Source: Fomes fomentarius (taxonomy: Eukaryota; Basidiomycota; Agaricomycetes; Polyporales; Polyporaceae). Taken from it: a stretch of DNA of 64,000 nt. The translations under genes were made by a program, and so were the position numbers. Shown one piece after another: positions 43,398 to 59,139 of the stretch. The notes under the pieces were generated by a model. It was not told where the DNA came from. It did not search any database and worked only from the letters and a program-made list of their open reading frames with translations. Location: NCBI GenBank assembly GCA_022606135.1, contig JABYQN010000018.1, positions 1 to 64,000 on the forward strand, read 5' to 3'. The first letter of the stretch is position 1, and every line of letters begins with the position of its first letter.

Positions 43398-44449
43398 TAA
43401 AGGCATGACTGTTGTCGGTCAACAGGTAATCAAAGTCTTTGCAGTTGTGCATGTACTAGTATATAGAGACTGCATATCTTGTTTGGAGACCTTAGGATGA
43501 TAGTGCGAATGTCGGCAAGATGGGTGCACACTCGGTTTGAGTTTCAGTTGAGACCTCGGCGTTATGCTCGGTATGGATCTCGGCGTCAGCTCCGGCTTGG
43601 GCTTCGGCGTGAATCTCAGGTTCTCTTTCACCTTGGTGTAAAGGAGGCGTGGTAATGGTGCAACCATCGGGCACTCATATCAAAAGGTCAATTATCATCA
43701 ACCTTGGCCCTTAGTGAGCACATATTGGGTCTGTCGCACGTACACTATACCCACCAGGAGCTGTACCGACAGGCTCCTTCCCATCCGCCAGCTCAAGTTG
43801 AGAGGCGAAATCCGAGAGAGAGAGAACAGGCTGGTACCAGGTAGAGGGGGCGGGTGATATCTTAGGTGGGGAGATCACGTGTCTTATGTCCTGAACCTTA
43901 TTTCCTCTCAACTCTCACTGGCGGCTGGCATCAAACACACATAAACAATCGGCGGCAGCGAGGGGGCGCTGGTATCCTCTCCATTTGGTAGGAGGACTTT
44001 TATAAGCGAGCTCGAGATTTCTCCTTCGCTTGTGATCTTAGATTCAACGCTACCGCTTGCGCTTTCCTTCCCCTACACTCATAACATGAACGCTGAATGT
44101 GTGGCTCTTGTATATCCTGTACTGCTGTACCTGCAATCATCCAATGTGACTCTCTCTGAACTTTTGCTGTCGGTCCTCGTCTTTGGATGCTGCAGCGACA
44201 TCTCAAATCCCTTATATCAAGACCTCATCACTAATACCGACAGTTTCCTGTCTGCATTAAATTCCGGTTCCACAATCGCACCGCAGACTCGACTCGCAAC
44301 TGGACACACCGTCTCATGTCTGCACGGTACCTCGACAATTTGCAGGACTTGATGTCTACGAGTCATGGGTGGCACTTCAGCACCCCAATAAACACAAGAT
44401 TTTCAACTTGAGGTTATGGCAATGTAGGTGAAATGGCACACTGACCTGA
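43398..44449. other. No firmly supported gene
   Basis: The plus frame 44085-44352 (MNAECVALVYPVLLYLQSSN...) follows a TATA-like TTTTATAAGC at about 43999 and has a hydrophobic start, but no recognised domain. Confidence 0.25.
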
Positions 44450-44700
44450 AAGTTCTTGCTGGTCGCTGTCTCACCGCGCATAGCAACTGCGCTACCGGAG
44501 GGAAGAGAAGCGGCATCCAGAACGTCAGCGTCTTCCCGGATCCTGTCCCATATGATGTCCTTCTCCCCGCCAGGGTAGCTCAGCATTGCCGGAGACATGG
44601 GCGACGGCTGAACTTCTCGAGCGTCCTCTCACGGATCTCCGCAATACTGGGCACCTCTCGAGGAGGCGCTGGCAGGCGTGGTGGACCGACACGCGCTGAT
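44450..44700 (-). pseudogene. Possible RecQ-like helicase N-terminal fragment
   Basis: Minus-strand text PSIAEIRERTLEKFSRRPCL-RQC followed, in another frame, by GGEKDIIWDRIRED recalls the start of Agaricomycete RecQ-like helicases (TLxxFGxRPCxxQ...LLxGxKDVI). The Walker A motif that should follow is not there. Very short; low confidence. Confidence 0.25.
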
Positions 44701-46164
44701 GTATGAGTACTGTATTCTGTGCTATTTTTCCGAATGTTATCAGCGCCATCAGGAGTGCGACTGCTATACTGGGCACACTTTCGCCGTACGCGCACCGTCC
44801 GCCGTATGTTTACGTGTGTTTGATGCCAGCCGCCAGTGAGAGTCAAGAGTAGTTAAGGTTTCGGTTAAAGAAGATCACACGTGGCCCTGATAAGATTACA
44901 TGTGGCTACCCAGATAAGATATCACCCCTCCTCCTCGAATTCCACCTCTACCACCGCCCTCTGGAATAGCCTCTTGACTCGAACTGGCGGATGAGAAGGA
45001 GCCTGAGTCGAGGATTGACTAAGTAGGACTGCGATGTGTGACAGCCATGTACAAGTAACCCGGTATATACGCGGTGTACTATCGTAGGACCCAATTTGCT
45101 CAGTGCTGGTGACTTACATAAGAGCACATGGGCGCCTAGATCAGAGCAAGATCATCTGCCTGTGCTGGGAAGCTGCCACCAGTAATGTGGGTTCTACGGG
45201 GCAAGTTGGGAAGAACGAGAGACGGTAGAGTGAGAGAAAAGTGGACTCACTTATTTATACCTCTAGTGACTGTTCAAAGATGGTAGCATCGTACTGAAGG
45301 ACCCTGTTTCTCTGAGTGTCGTGCCATGCTTCAGAGCAACATGTGTCCCAGGCTGCCGGGACTAGAGAATGGGGATTGTGACTTCGACTGGGATCAGCGA
45401 TAAGCTGTTACCTGCTGGAACTGCTACTCTACGCCTTTGTTCTTGCTACAGGCTCTCTCGCGCCATGCACCAACTGTACAACTCACAGGCTCAACAAGAA
45501 CGGGTTTTGAGAGACGGAGAACGCAAGTGCATGAGTCGGGCTGTGCCATGTTGTTTTCTGTGTTCTAGTCTCAGGCTTGTATCTACGCCCACGCACTAGC
45601 ATAACACTCATTCACCTCTTGCATTGTTGCTCGCCTCGCTCCACCTTGTTGTGCGAGGCTGCCGCTTTCGCTACAGAAACCCGTACGCACTTGCGTTCTC
45701 CGTCTCTCAATCATTCAACGTCGCTCACGCAGCTATTCCTCCTACATAGGTATCCCAAACGGAATTTGTGATCGAAGGAATACCCGATCCTTCCGCTCCA
45801 TATACCAATCCCGGAATAAAGTCTCCTAAGCCGACCTCCAGCGATGCAAGAAGGTCGAAGATCTGCACGCGCAGGCCTCCAAGTTGCTCGCCCGTCCTGG
45901 GGCATGCGGATGAGCGACGAGCCCCATGGCGCAACGAGCGACCGGACACCGTTGCTGGCGGGGATGGTGCTGTTGGAGGATGGTTCCAGGAGGTTGCAGG
46001 GCAGTCAGCGGATCGCGCTGGAGACGGAGGAGTAGGGTGCGGATATTCTGAGAGCTTGAGGGCAGAGGGAGCAGATCCTGAATGCGCGGAATACGGTGCG
46101 TATCCTTGTTCGCCATCTTGATCTCCTCGTTTTCCGCCCGTCCTGCGACGGAGGCTGGCAAATC
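44701..46164. other. No supported gene
   Basis: Short frames on both strands only. The minus frame 45725-45949 (LEVGLGDFIPGLVYGAEGS) has no recognised domain. Confidence 0.35.
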
Positions 46165-49100
46165 GGCCGCGGGAGTTGCAGGGATTTGTGTCAGCCGCCG
46201 CTGCCCTTGCGAGAAGTTCGTGCCCCCAGGCGAGATCTGCGTGTCGAGCGTGACGACCGTCCTGCCTTCAGTTTCGGTCGGATATGTAGAGACGGACGCG
46301 ATCGTTGCCGCGCGCCCGTGCTCTCCCTGTCCCTCGCCTGCGGCGACGCTTTCACCTTGAGCTTCGTGGATCGACGCCGCGCGGGAGGCCACGCGGGACG
46401 CTTCGCGCGAGGTGCGCTGCGAGATAGCTTGACTGTCGGTCAGCAAGTGCACACGCTGGAGGACGTCTATGCATTCTGCGTCCGTGTGTTCGTCTGTCGT
46501 GCAATAGGCGTCAGAATGAACCCCGACCATTGACTCTACGATCCAGAACTTACTGAAGGGATCTAAGTTGTCGCGTAAAGTTCCAGAGAAGAGGGTTGCA
46601 TCTTGTGGGATGAATGTCTATATCATATGTTGTTCAGCTGCTCTGCTCTCCTTCTCCTTCATAATTGGGGATGCACTCACAAGACGCCTCAGGTCGTGCA
46701 GGCCGATACTAGAAATATCGATACCGTCGATCAAAATCCGTCCACCAGCAGGGTCGATCTGTTATCACCATCAGCTTCAATACACGGCACTTCCTGAATA
46801 GAGCTTACGAAGCGCAAGACACTCATTGCGAGCGTCGACTTGCCACTGCCAGTCCGACCAAGGAGACCCACACGCTCATTCGCCTTCAGGGAGAACGAGA
46901 CCTTGTTCAGCACTGCAGGAAGGTCGGGCACATACTTCACAGTGAGATCCTCGACGACGAGCATGGTCTTTGTTCTCGCTGGTCGACGATGGCCAGTACG
47001 CCGGAGGACGGTTCGACTCGATGATCGCTGGTGGTTCCGGCGGAAGGTCGAGGTACTCTATAACACGCTCAACAGAGCTATTGTAAGGAGAGTCAGTACT
47101 TGCTGAGGGCTACTTGAATTGAAAAGTGGACATACTTGAGATCGAGCTCCAACGCCGTCCAGAAGCGACACGCCCAGCACACACTGTTCGTGAACGACAT
47201 CACAAACACCAGCAAGACCGGCGTCGACGTATCCAGACAGGGCGAAGAGCGTCGTTGCTAGGATACCCGTCGCACCGAGAGCGTCGAACGTCAAGAGAAG
47301 CCAGCGGTTCGTCATCCAGAACGTATACCACATCTGCGTTGTCAGGTCCACCTTCTTGTACAGGTCGTCCAAGAACCGCGCTTCGGCGGAGAACGCGCGT
47401 ACGGTGACGATGCCTTCCAGGACCTTGCTGAAGTTGGCGAAGATGGGACTGCGAGTGTTGGACTCCATACGACGTATGTCACGGCCCGTGTTGAGGTAAG
47501 CGATAGCTGCACGTCGATAGAAGAAGCCAAGAACTATAGCAGGGAAGATGAAGAGCGGGAAGATGAAGCTGTAGATGAATCGACGTCAGTGAATCCACGT
47601 ACGGTGCAAGTATCGACTCACATGACCGTCAGCATGGACACGGCAAACAGGGCCAAAGACTGATTGACCTGTTGCAGTGTGGAAGCTAGAGAAGTATCGA
47701 CCGTCTCGATGTCCTATAGCACAACTCGTCAGCACGAGCACCAGGACTCCAGTAAGACCGAACATAAACATAACACCATACCTTGCTGAAGCGATTCAAC
47801 ATACGACCTTGTGGGGTCACATCATGCCATCTCATGGTCGCACGCACAACAGTCCTCAGCAACTTGTCAGACAATATCATTGATGCCCTGAGAGCACCAG
47901 TGTACTGGATCATGACACCGATGATGTTGACGAGACCGGCAGCAAGAGAGATCGCTGCGTAGATTCCAATGTAGCACGTCGTTGCCTTCGCCCCACCGCT
48001 TGCGGACCGGGGTGGAGCGCAAGGACGGGGGTGCATTTGTGTGCAAGGAAATGGGAGAGCCCATCGTTCAGGACATGTTGCTGCTCTGCATACGCCCTAT
48101 ACGAATACGAGAACGGAGGCGAAGAAGTAGGCGTGGATGCGTTCTGTCCGTATGCTTCACCCCATATCTACGCCTACGGGTTAGTGGGATGGGGTATAAC
48201 GCGGACAAGTATGGCTCACCTCGATCCAGACCTTCTCACCCACACCAAGAAGCTGGGCCAGGATGATGAGGAGGAACAAGATGCCCCACGTCCAGTATGA
48301 CCTAGGTACAAGGTTGAACACCTTATCACACACAGCAGCGCAGCACTCACGATGCCTTCAGATATGTGTTGTAGATGTTCCACTTAACGCTTCCAGTCTC
48401 CCGGTGTTCCTTCTCGATGAACTTCCGAGGTTTTTTCTTGCTCTTAGCCGCATCGCCGTCACCGGCCTCCGCTTCGAGCATCTGTGATTTCGCGTACGCT
48501 CGCTACCACCTTCGGTGATCCTCTCCATATGCGATGGCCTCCTCAGCCTCTACTATGCCCTCTATCACACCGCTCGCGCGAAGATCGCTAATTGTGCCTT
48601 GCGTGTCGATGCGGCCGTCGAGCATGCGGATCATGTAGTGCGCGCAGGGTAAGATCAGCTCGACGTGATGGGTGACGAGGATCTGGACGAGGTGAGGTCA
48701 GTCTTCATATCATGACGCGGTAAGGTTTAGTAAGCACTAACCACTGTGCGGTTGTTCAAGAGTATGAGCCTGTCGGCCAGCTTCCGTGCGGTGTCACTGT
48801 CTACCGCACTCAGCGGATCGTCTAGGAGAACATACTTGGTTGGCGCATATACCGCCCGAGCAAGAGCCACGCTATGGTTAGAATGTCAATATGTGGTCTC
48901 CTGCGATAAGAAACCGTACAGACCGAGCCTTCTGACCACCTGACACCACTGTCAACTACGCCAGTCTCTTCAGCACACAAGCCTCATAGCAAAGCGTAGA
49001 ACTACGCACCGTGCGCCAATCTCAGTCGCGTCCCCATCCTCCAGAAACTCTAAGTCCGCATCCAGCTGACAGCAATCCAGGACGGCGTCGTATCTATCGT

Positions 49101-50110
49101 AGTCGTAGGGATGGCCGAAGAGGATGTTATCCTTGATGCTCTGGTGCCTCAACCACGGCGACTGCGCGAAATACGATATCCCAAGTGCGAGCCCATGCTC
49201 GTCCACTTTCGACGCGTTCTTCGACATCACGATCCGGCCTTCGAGTGTCGTCAGCTCGCCGAGGAGCGCCATCAGCAGGGCAGTCTTCCCGCTCGCAGTG
49301 GGGCCGGTGACGAGCGTGAGCTTGCCTTCGGGGAACATGACGTTGATGTCGCGCAACTCAAACCGGTGGTCGCCTGGCGAGACGAGATTTGCGCTGGTCA
49401 CGGACGCGTCATCGACGGCTGTCGCGGTCTCGTCTGCCTCCGAAGAGCCATTCGTACCCGAGCCGAGGTCTTTGGCCTTCCCTTTACCCTTGTCTCTGCT
49501 CGGGGCTTCTTTCTTCTCCTCAACTTCATTCCACTTGAACGAGCCGTTGATATTGCCAAGTCCAGTTTCAGTCTCGGCGGAAGGCGAGACCTTGCCCTTC
49601 TTGAGAGTGGACACTTGTTCAACCGTCCACCTCGTCCTCGTCAAGGTAAGTGGAGATACGATCGAGGGCCACTTTGGACTAATGGGGATGGTCTAGACGT
49701 CGCATAAAGCGTTGGTATGTGACAACGCACCTGCAACACCTGAACAATCCAAGCTGGAATGACGTTCAAAGGCGCGCGAACCATCTGATACAGGGCAATC
49801 GCCTGTAATATAGCATGGGGATGAGTGACGCGCATCAATCAGTGACCAAGGTGAACTCACCGTGAACGCCGTACCAATCGTCAGCTCGTTGCGCTGCGCG
49901 ACATACACAAAGAACGACGTGACAGAGACCAAGATCGGGGCATACGTCCAGATGAGCGAGAATAGCACAGAGTTGATTCGGGCTATGATACCCGGCCGTG
50001 TCAGCGATCGTCACAACGGGCATCTAATACTGGACCAGAGGCTCACACTGAATCATCCACTGCATCTCGTGCGCGATAAGCCGGCGTCCTCGCTCCGAGC
50101 TGTTGCGAGA
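46165..50110 (-). pseudogene. ABCC (MRP/YOR1-type) ABC transporter, internal fragment with frame breaks
   Basis: Minus-strand order: end of TMD1 (RRLIAHEMQWMIQ, VLFSLIWTYAPILVSVTSFF, AIALYQMVRAPLNVIPAW), the linker DRISTYLDEDEVD, NBD1 with Walker A GPTASGKT and C-loop SGGQKAR and Walker B YVLLDDPLSAVD, TMD2 (TCYIGIYAAISLAAGLVNII, MLNRFSKDIETVD, GIVTVRAFSAEARFLDDLY), and NBD2 with Walker A GRTGSGKS and C-loop GGTNFSQGQR. NBD2 stops right after the C-loop near 46165 (no Walker B or H-loop), and everything before the last helices of TMD1 is missing. One-base changes break the frame near 49637, 47210 and 46985. Such pumps export drugs or glutathione conjugates; this copy cannot. Confidence 0.8.
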
Positions 50111-50410
50111 GTGGGAGCGTGAATGGCGGTGAGCGGGTGGGTGTGCGGAGGGCGACACAGATTTTCCAAGGCCGGACGAATTCATCTGGCGGTGAAGTGA
50201 GTGGAAGTCGACGATGAGAGATAGTGGGACGGAGCAGAGCGCATCTGCCGGACATCCTGCGCACGCCTCTAGACTTGAACTCGACCATAACGGCACGAAG
50301 CGATCACATGACACAACGTCACAGAGAGCCGCAGCACCCGCTCGCTGCGACTTATTGGGTTGTTACCGTCCACAACATCGATTCTCCTTTTCTCTTTGAT
50401 CTTTCTTTGA

Positions 50411-51768
50411 TTGTGCAAGATGAACATGAACACACGCTCGAAAGACAGGATGACCAGCTCTCGGTCGAAGACCAGAGGTAACGGACATCGAGACTTGCTC
50501 ATTTCCCCCGCCCCTTCACGCTCGGCCTCGGCAAAGAGAGGCGCAACGAAAGGTACGCTGTATGCATCAGATCACCTCGGAAGTTTTCTCATATACTAGC
50601 ATCCAGCTCCTGTAGCTGGGAGCAGCTCGTTGAAATCTACCCCTATTCATTCTCGTGCCACTGCTGATCCGGCAAGTTCAAAGGAAGTTCGTAGCAACGA
50701 ACGTAAACGCCGGGATGCTTCCATGGATGAGGTCGCAGAGTCTGAAACCCTCGAGGCTCGCGAGAGGGCAGTGAGTGAGCGGGAGGCGGCTGTGATGGAA
50801 CGCGAGATGACATTGCAGCGGACTGAGAAGGCGGTCAGCAGGCGCGAGGCCGCGGTGAAGAAGGACAAGAACACATCAAACACAGGGCGAGCTGAACAAG
50901 TGCTCTTGAAGGGGAAAATCCGTAACTTGCAGACTGAACTCCATTCGTTGAAGGTCGAGAGAGGCGACTTGGTGAAGTTGTGTGAAGACAAGGACACAGA
51001 GATAGCCAGGATGTCGTCCAGTCTGGATGAGACGGGAGTCAACTTGCAATGGATCCTCGGGCATCTCGATGATCAGTACCAGTGTTCGTTGTATGTGGAC
51101 TCATCTGTTCCTGCTGGTACCACTCTTGGACTTCATTCACAACCAGGTGCTTCGAAGTCATGTGTGTACTGGCACGCACTTATGTCGATAGATTGGCTCA
51201 CTGATTAGACCATGTAGGGCTGAACCGTATCTGTTGGACAACACACTTTGCGGGCATACCTTCTGCGCCATATGCGTTCTGAAGTGGGCATCGGCTCGCA
51301 TCGATCTCGAATGTGGCTACTGGCACGAGGCCCTTGAATGCCCACTTTGCCGTGCTCTACTGCCTTACACTCCATACAACGCTCCACGCAACACGCACAC
51401 TTTCCCGTTCATCCCGAATCACATTGCAGATGCTAGCATCAAATCGCTCTTGACAATCTTGAAGGAAGCTGCAGGGTCCAAGACGGCAGTCACGGGCGTA
51501 GCACGAAGCGGAACATGGCATGGCAAGGTGGATGGCGAGGTCATCCCCTGGGGCGAAGGCAAGAGTGCGCGGGTTGAGTGGGAGAACAGGGCGAGGCAAG
51601 TCCCTTGCATTTCGTGTTCCCCACAATATGTGCTAACATGTTGCATTGTTGTATGTGTGCCCTTCATTCAGGATCGGAAAGCGTGAGATGACCTTGCTGG
51701 TCAGCAACTGGACCGCCCTTCAGCTGGAGGACTTCATTACAATCAAGGATCGCCTTGAAAAGGCGTAG
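50411..51768 (+). CDS. RING-finger protein with coiled coil (probable E3 ubiquitin ligase)
   Basis: Exons: 50411-50552 (or start at 50420), 50607-51090, 51218-51595 and 51672-51768, all in phase. The N-terminus is basic (MNTRSKDRMTSSRSKT). Residues about 80-210 are a strong coiled coil (LEARERAVSEREAAVMEREM, LQTELHSLKVERGDLVKL). Then ILGHLDDQYQCSL leads into the RING: CGHTFCAICVLKW and ALECPLC, with most of the C3HC4 zinc ligands visible. The second Cys of the first pair is not seen with the simple splice. Using the acceptor after GATTAG at 51203-51208 instead gives CSLPCRAEPYLL, with one extra residue between the cysteines. The last intron uses a GC donor. It ends WTALQLEDFITIKDRLEKA. This layout is common in Agaricomycetes; substrates unknown. 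Confidence 0.65.
51596..51671 (+). other. GC-AG intron in the RING-finger gene
   Basis: The exon ends GCGAG, the intron starts GCAAGT and ends TTCAG, and the next exon starts GATCGGAAAG. Joining gives the in-frame WENRA-RIGKREMTLL. GCAAGT is the usual form of the rare GC donor; no GT donor nearby gives an open frame. Confidence 0.65.
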
Positions 51769-52363
51769 GCCCCATCTCATCCGGTCATCCGACATGCACT
51801 CCGCTAGCTCGTCCCTTTGGCGATGCACTGTGCCGTTCCTTGCTACATACCATCGTGACGTTCTCTCGTCCTTCCGCGACACCCTCTGCCACCCCACAAG
51901 CATCCGTGGCCCCATCATCAGATCACCAAACCTATCCCGTTCTTCCCTCTCTCTCATTCCAGCTCATAGATGTAACACGCACATGGAAGTACGCACGTGA
52001 AGATCTCTTCCTTCCATACTTGCTCTCACTCTGCATCGGCATATTGACTTAGCTTACTTCCCATCCCGCCGTGTTTTGTGTATCGTATCGGAATCCTCTC
52101 GTACTTGTAGGCTCGAACTCACGTCCATCTCCTATAATTACTCAGAGCCTGGTCCTTGTAGTGTACGTGCCATTTCAGCATCTTCGTAGCACCGATTGTG
52201 TTCAGTCATGACCTCAGTTATCTCACCGTTTTGTCATGACATGTCTCCAACGCGAACTCGGCAGGGGTGCAATCGTGCAGCGCGCGATCAGGGTCCTGTT
52301 CTACACACATCCATCCGTGCCACTTTGTGCGCGATGCAGATGTACGAATCTTGACAGCAAACC
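51769..52363. other. Region between the RING gene and the truncated AROM end
   Basis: No gene supported. It covers the point where the shikimate dehydrogenase domain should continue but does not. Confidence 0.4.
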
Positions 52364-56716
<4,353 letters not shown>

Positions 56717-57012
56717 TTTTGCGGGGAAAGGTGTGATTGTGGTCCACCTCTTTCTATCGTCCTTATATCGGCACTTCAGTCCGGTGAATGTCGGATCGAG
56801 CTCACGGCGCGGGTGTTACAGCGGCTCGTTCGTTGCTCAACCCGGTACTGTCTTTGCCCTGCGCCTGAGTTGGTTCCGTGCAGAAGTACGTAGCTGACCA
56901 GCGTCGTGCCCGTCTTTCACGAAGTAATACCTAGTCGTAGTCGCTGATGCCGGATAGGAGAATGTCGTTCGACGTCGAAGTCAAGGTCAGATCACCGCTA
57001 CCTTTTTAGGTA
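56717..57012. other. Sequence upstream of the AROM copy
   Basis: About 300 bases between the AROM start and a transposon-type ORF. No promoter element is recognised. Confidence 0.3.
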
Positions 57013-58499
57013 GTGGGTCTTGTGTGTAGTTCTGAGACGTGTTTTGGCTGTAAAGGATTTTTTGCAGGTGCACTTTCCCATGCTGCCTATACTGAGCCAA
57101 ATTCCTCCCACGGGTCAATCCAGTTCACCTCCTATCTGCAGCGCGCTTCTCCTCGCACATCGCACAAACATTCTTTACGTGGAGGATCCCTAGGCGGACA
57201 GCCAGTTTCAATTCTTGTGGATGCTACGCTCTCCTCTGCTGTGTCTACTAGCTATGTTCTCTCCCATAACATCCCTCGTCGAATCCATATCGCGAACGGT
57301 GTCACCTCATTCACCGTATCTCTGCCTGTCGCCTTGCCCACTCCGTCTGGTTGGTACATATTTCAGTCGTCACTGCCAGTCAACTATCATCCTACATTCG
57401 ACGTTGTTCTCGGCCATGACTGGTTGGATGCCTGCAAACCTCAATTTGCCGGTAGTGTCCTTCTGGATCCATCTCCTGACTGTCGTCCTTCAGGATGTTG
57501 CACCTGGAAACAGTCACCGGTTCATGGTATGTGTTTGCTGTATTCGCATTCAACCTAAATTGACTCTCCACAGCCATTGCATCTGGATCATGTGCTGACT
57601 CGCGTATTGAGTTCTCTGCTGACGATCAGAGCGGATCATCGTCCTCCCGAGGCCCGGGGAGTATTCCGGTGGCTAGCAGCTCACGAGAGCTTGCTGTTGA
57701 AATACCCTTGAATATACAGTACATATTGCAATACATCTTTCCGTCCTATGCTCCAACTGGCGTGTTGGTATTGAACCCTATCGCTGTGTTGTTGGATGGT
57801 GCCTGTGTCTCCCATGGCATTGTGGGTGGGTCAACTGTGGAACGTGGATTACATCCATGGAGATACAGCTCGCTTCGCTTTGGCAGCCATGCCAGATAAC
57901 CTGCAGTGGGGTACGGGTGGCGATCACGACACCCTATGTAGTGGTGTAACCCCTTGCAAAATTTGGATTGTTGGGGTTCTGTGGACAATGTCTTTCACGC
58001 GGGCGATGGACATCCCTTCCGACTGTACCGTTTCACTCTATCTGCTGAGAGACGTAGACCATGATGCTTTGAGGAAGATGACCACATGGGGCTCATGGCA
58101 TCGTACGTATGCCAAACACCTATCACACATTCCTAAATTCAAGTCAATCATGCAGTTCCTACCGGTAGAACTGTGACAGTGAAGCACACGTCCACAAACA
58201 CCGATGTGAGTGCCATCAGTGAAGTGACACTTGATGCCGTATAGACTGGTTGACTGGTCTAGGTATTCACTCGAATGTACAACGCTACGAGCACATTCAC
58301 TGCCGAGCATCTCATGCATCAAATATCTCCCCAACAATTCCTCATGGGTGACATCGTGCTGGTGGAGGCCAGGGTGCTGTGCACGGAGTGTGGTGACGAT
58401 GTCACTTGTTCGTTCGACATGCTGTCTATTTCGCGACTGTTTGCAACTGAATATCGCAGTCCTGGCGTAGTGCACGGGGATTTCATTGGCTCCATGTAA
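57013..58499 (+). CDS. Transposon-type ORFs with a retropepsin-like segment
   Basis: Plus-strand frame 57013-57558 contains GGQPVSILVDATLSSAVSTS (the active-site position where DTG/DSG is expected, here DAT) and TFDVVLGHDWLDACKP, resembling a retroviral-type protease fold. Further frames follow: CTVSLYLLRDVDHDALRKMT, HLMHQISPQQFLMGDIVLVE and MLSISRLFATEYRSP, ending at 58499. The set of ORFs resembles multi-copy elements of Agaricomycetes whose role is not known. The missing Gly in the D-A-T triad argues against protease activity. Exon structure not resolved. Confidence 0.35.
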
Positions 58500-58681
58500 T
58501 TATGCGCATCTGATGTATCGTAACTACCTGGAAAGGGAGCGGGCCTTGCCGGACGGAGGACAGTGCTACATACTTATTCAAATTGTACCTTGGAGTCAGA
58601 TTAGATAACTTCGAGCCCGAGAAGCTCGGAGACAGTACGCACTGCATCACGTGACAACGTGAGCCTGCTGGCGCCAGACAT

Positions 58682-59097
58682 GGCAGGCAATGCCCAGATT
58701 TCTATCGAAGAAAAGCCGCAGAAAAGGTGTTGATGGGTGTTACCTATTCAACCCCTTATCAACGGATTTTCAAGTGTGGGATATGCGAGTTATTCAGCAA
58801 GTTCTCTTTGAATTTTGGACATCATGAAAGGCAAACTCTCGGTATGATATAGAAGCCGGTGAATATGTATTCTACCCTTTGTCTTTTCGTTCATTGTCAT
58901 AGAAAATGCGCATAAGGGTTCGCTTATTCTGTCATAAAAAATCTCCTGAACAAAGGTTACCTTTAAGTCGATAGAAAATGCGCAGAAAATCCTCATAATA
59001 GAAAGCACATTCTATGCAAGAAAAGACGCCATATAGGTGACACCTAGTAGCACCTTTTCTACGACTTTTCTTTGATAGAAACTGGGGATTGCCCGCC
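58682..59097. mobile_element. Short element with about 68-base imperfect terminal inverted repeats
   Basis: 58682-58749 (GGCAGGCAATGCCCAGATTT...) matches the complement of 59030-59097 (...AAACTGGGGATTGCCCGCC) over about 68 bases with a handful of mismatches and one gap. The shared core is TTTCTATC-AAGAAAAG-CG-AGAAAAGGTG. The 280-base interior is AT-rich and non-coding. It lies immediately left of the Tnp2 transposase gene, so it may be a non-autonomous relative or a terminal structure of that element. No target-site duplication identified. Confidence 0.7.
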
Positions 59098-59139
59098 GTG
59101 AGACTCCAGGTTCAATGTTCGTCGTTCATTGACATGAAT

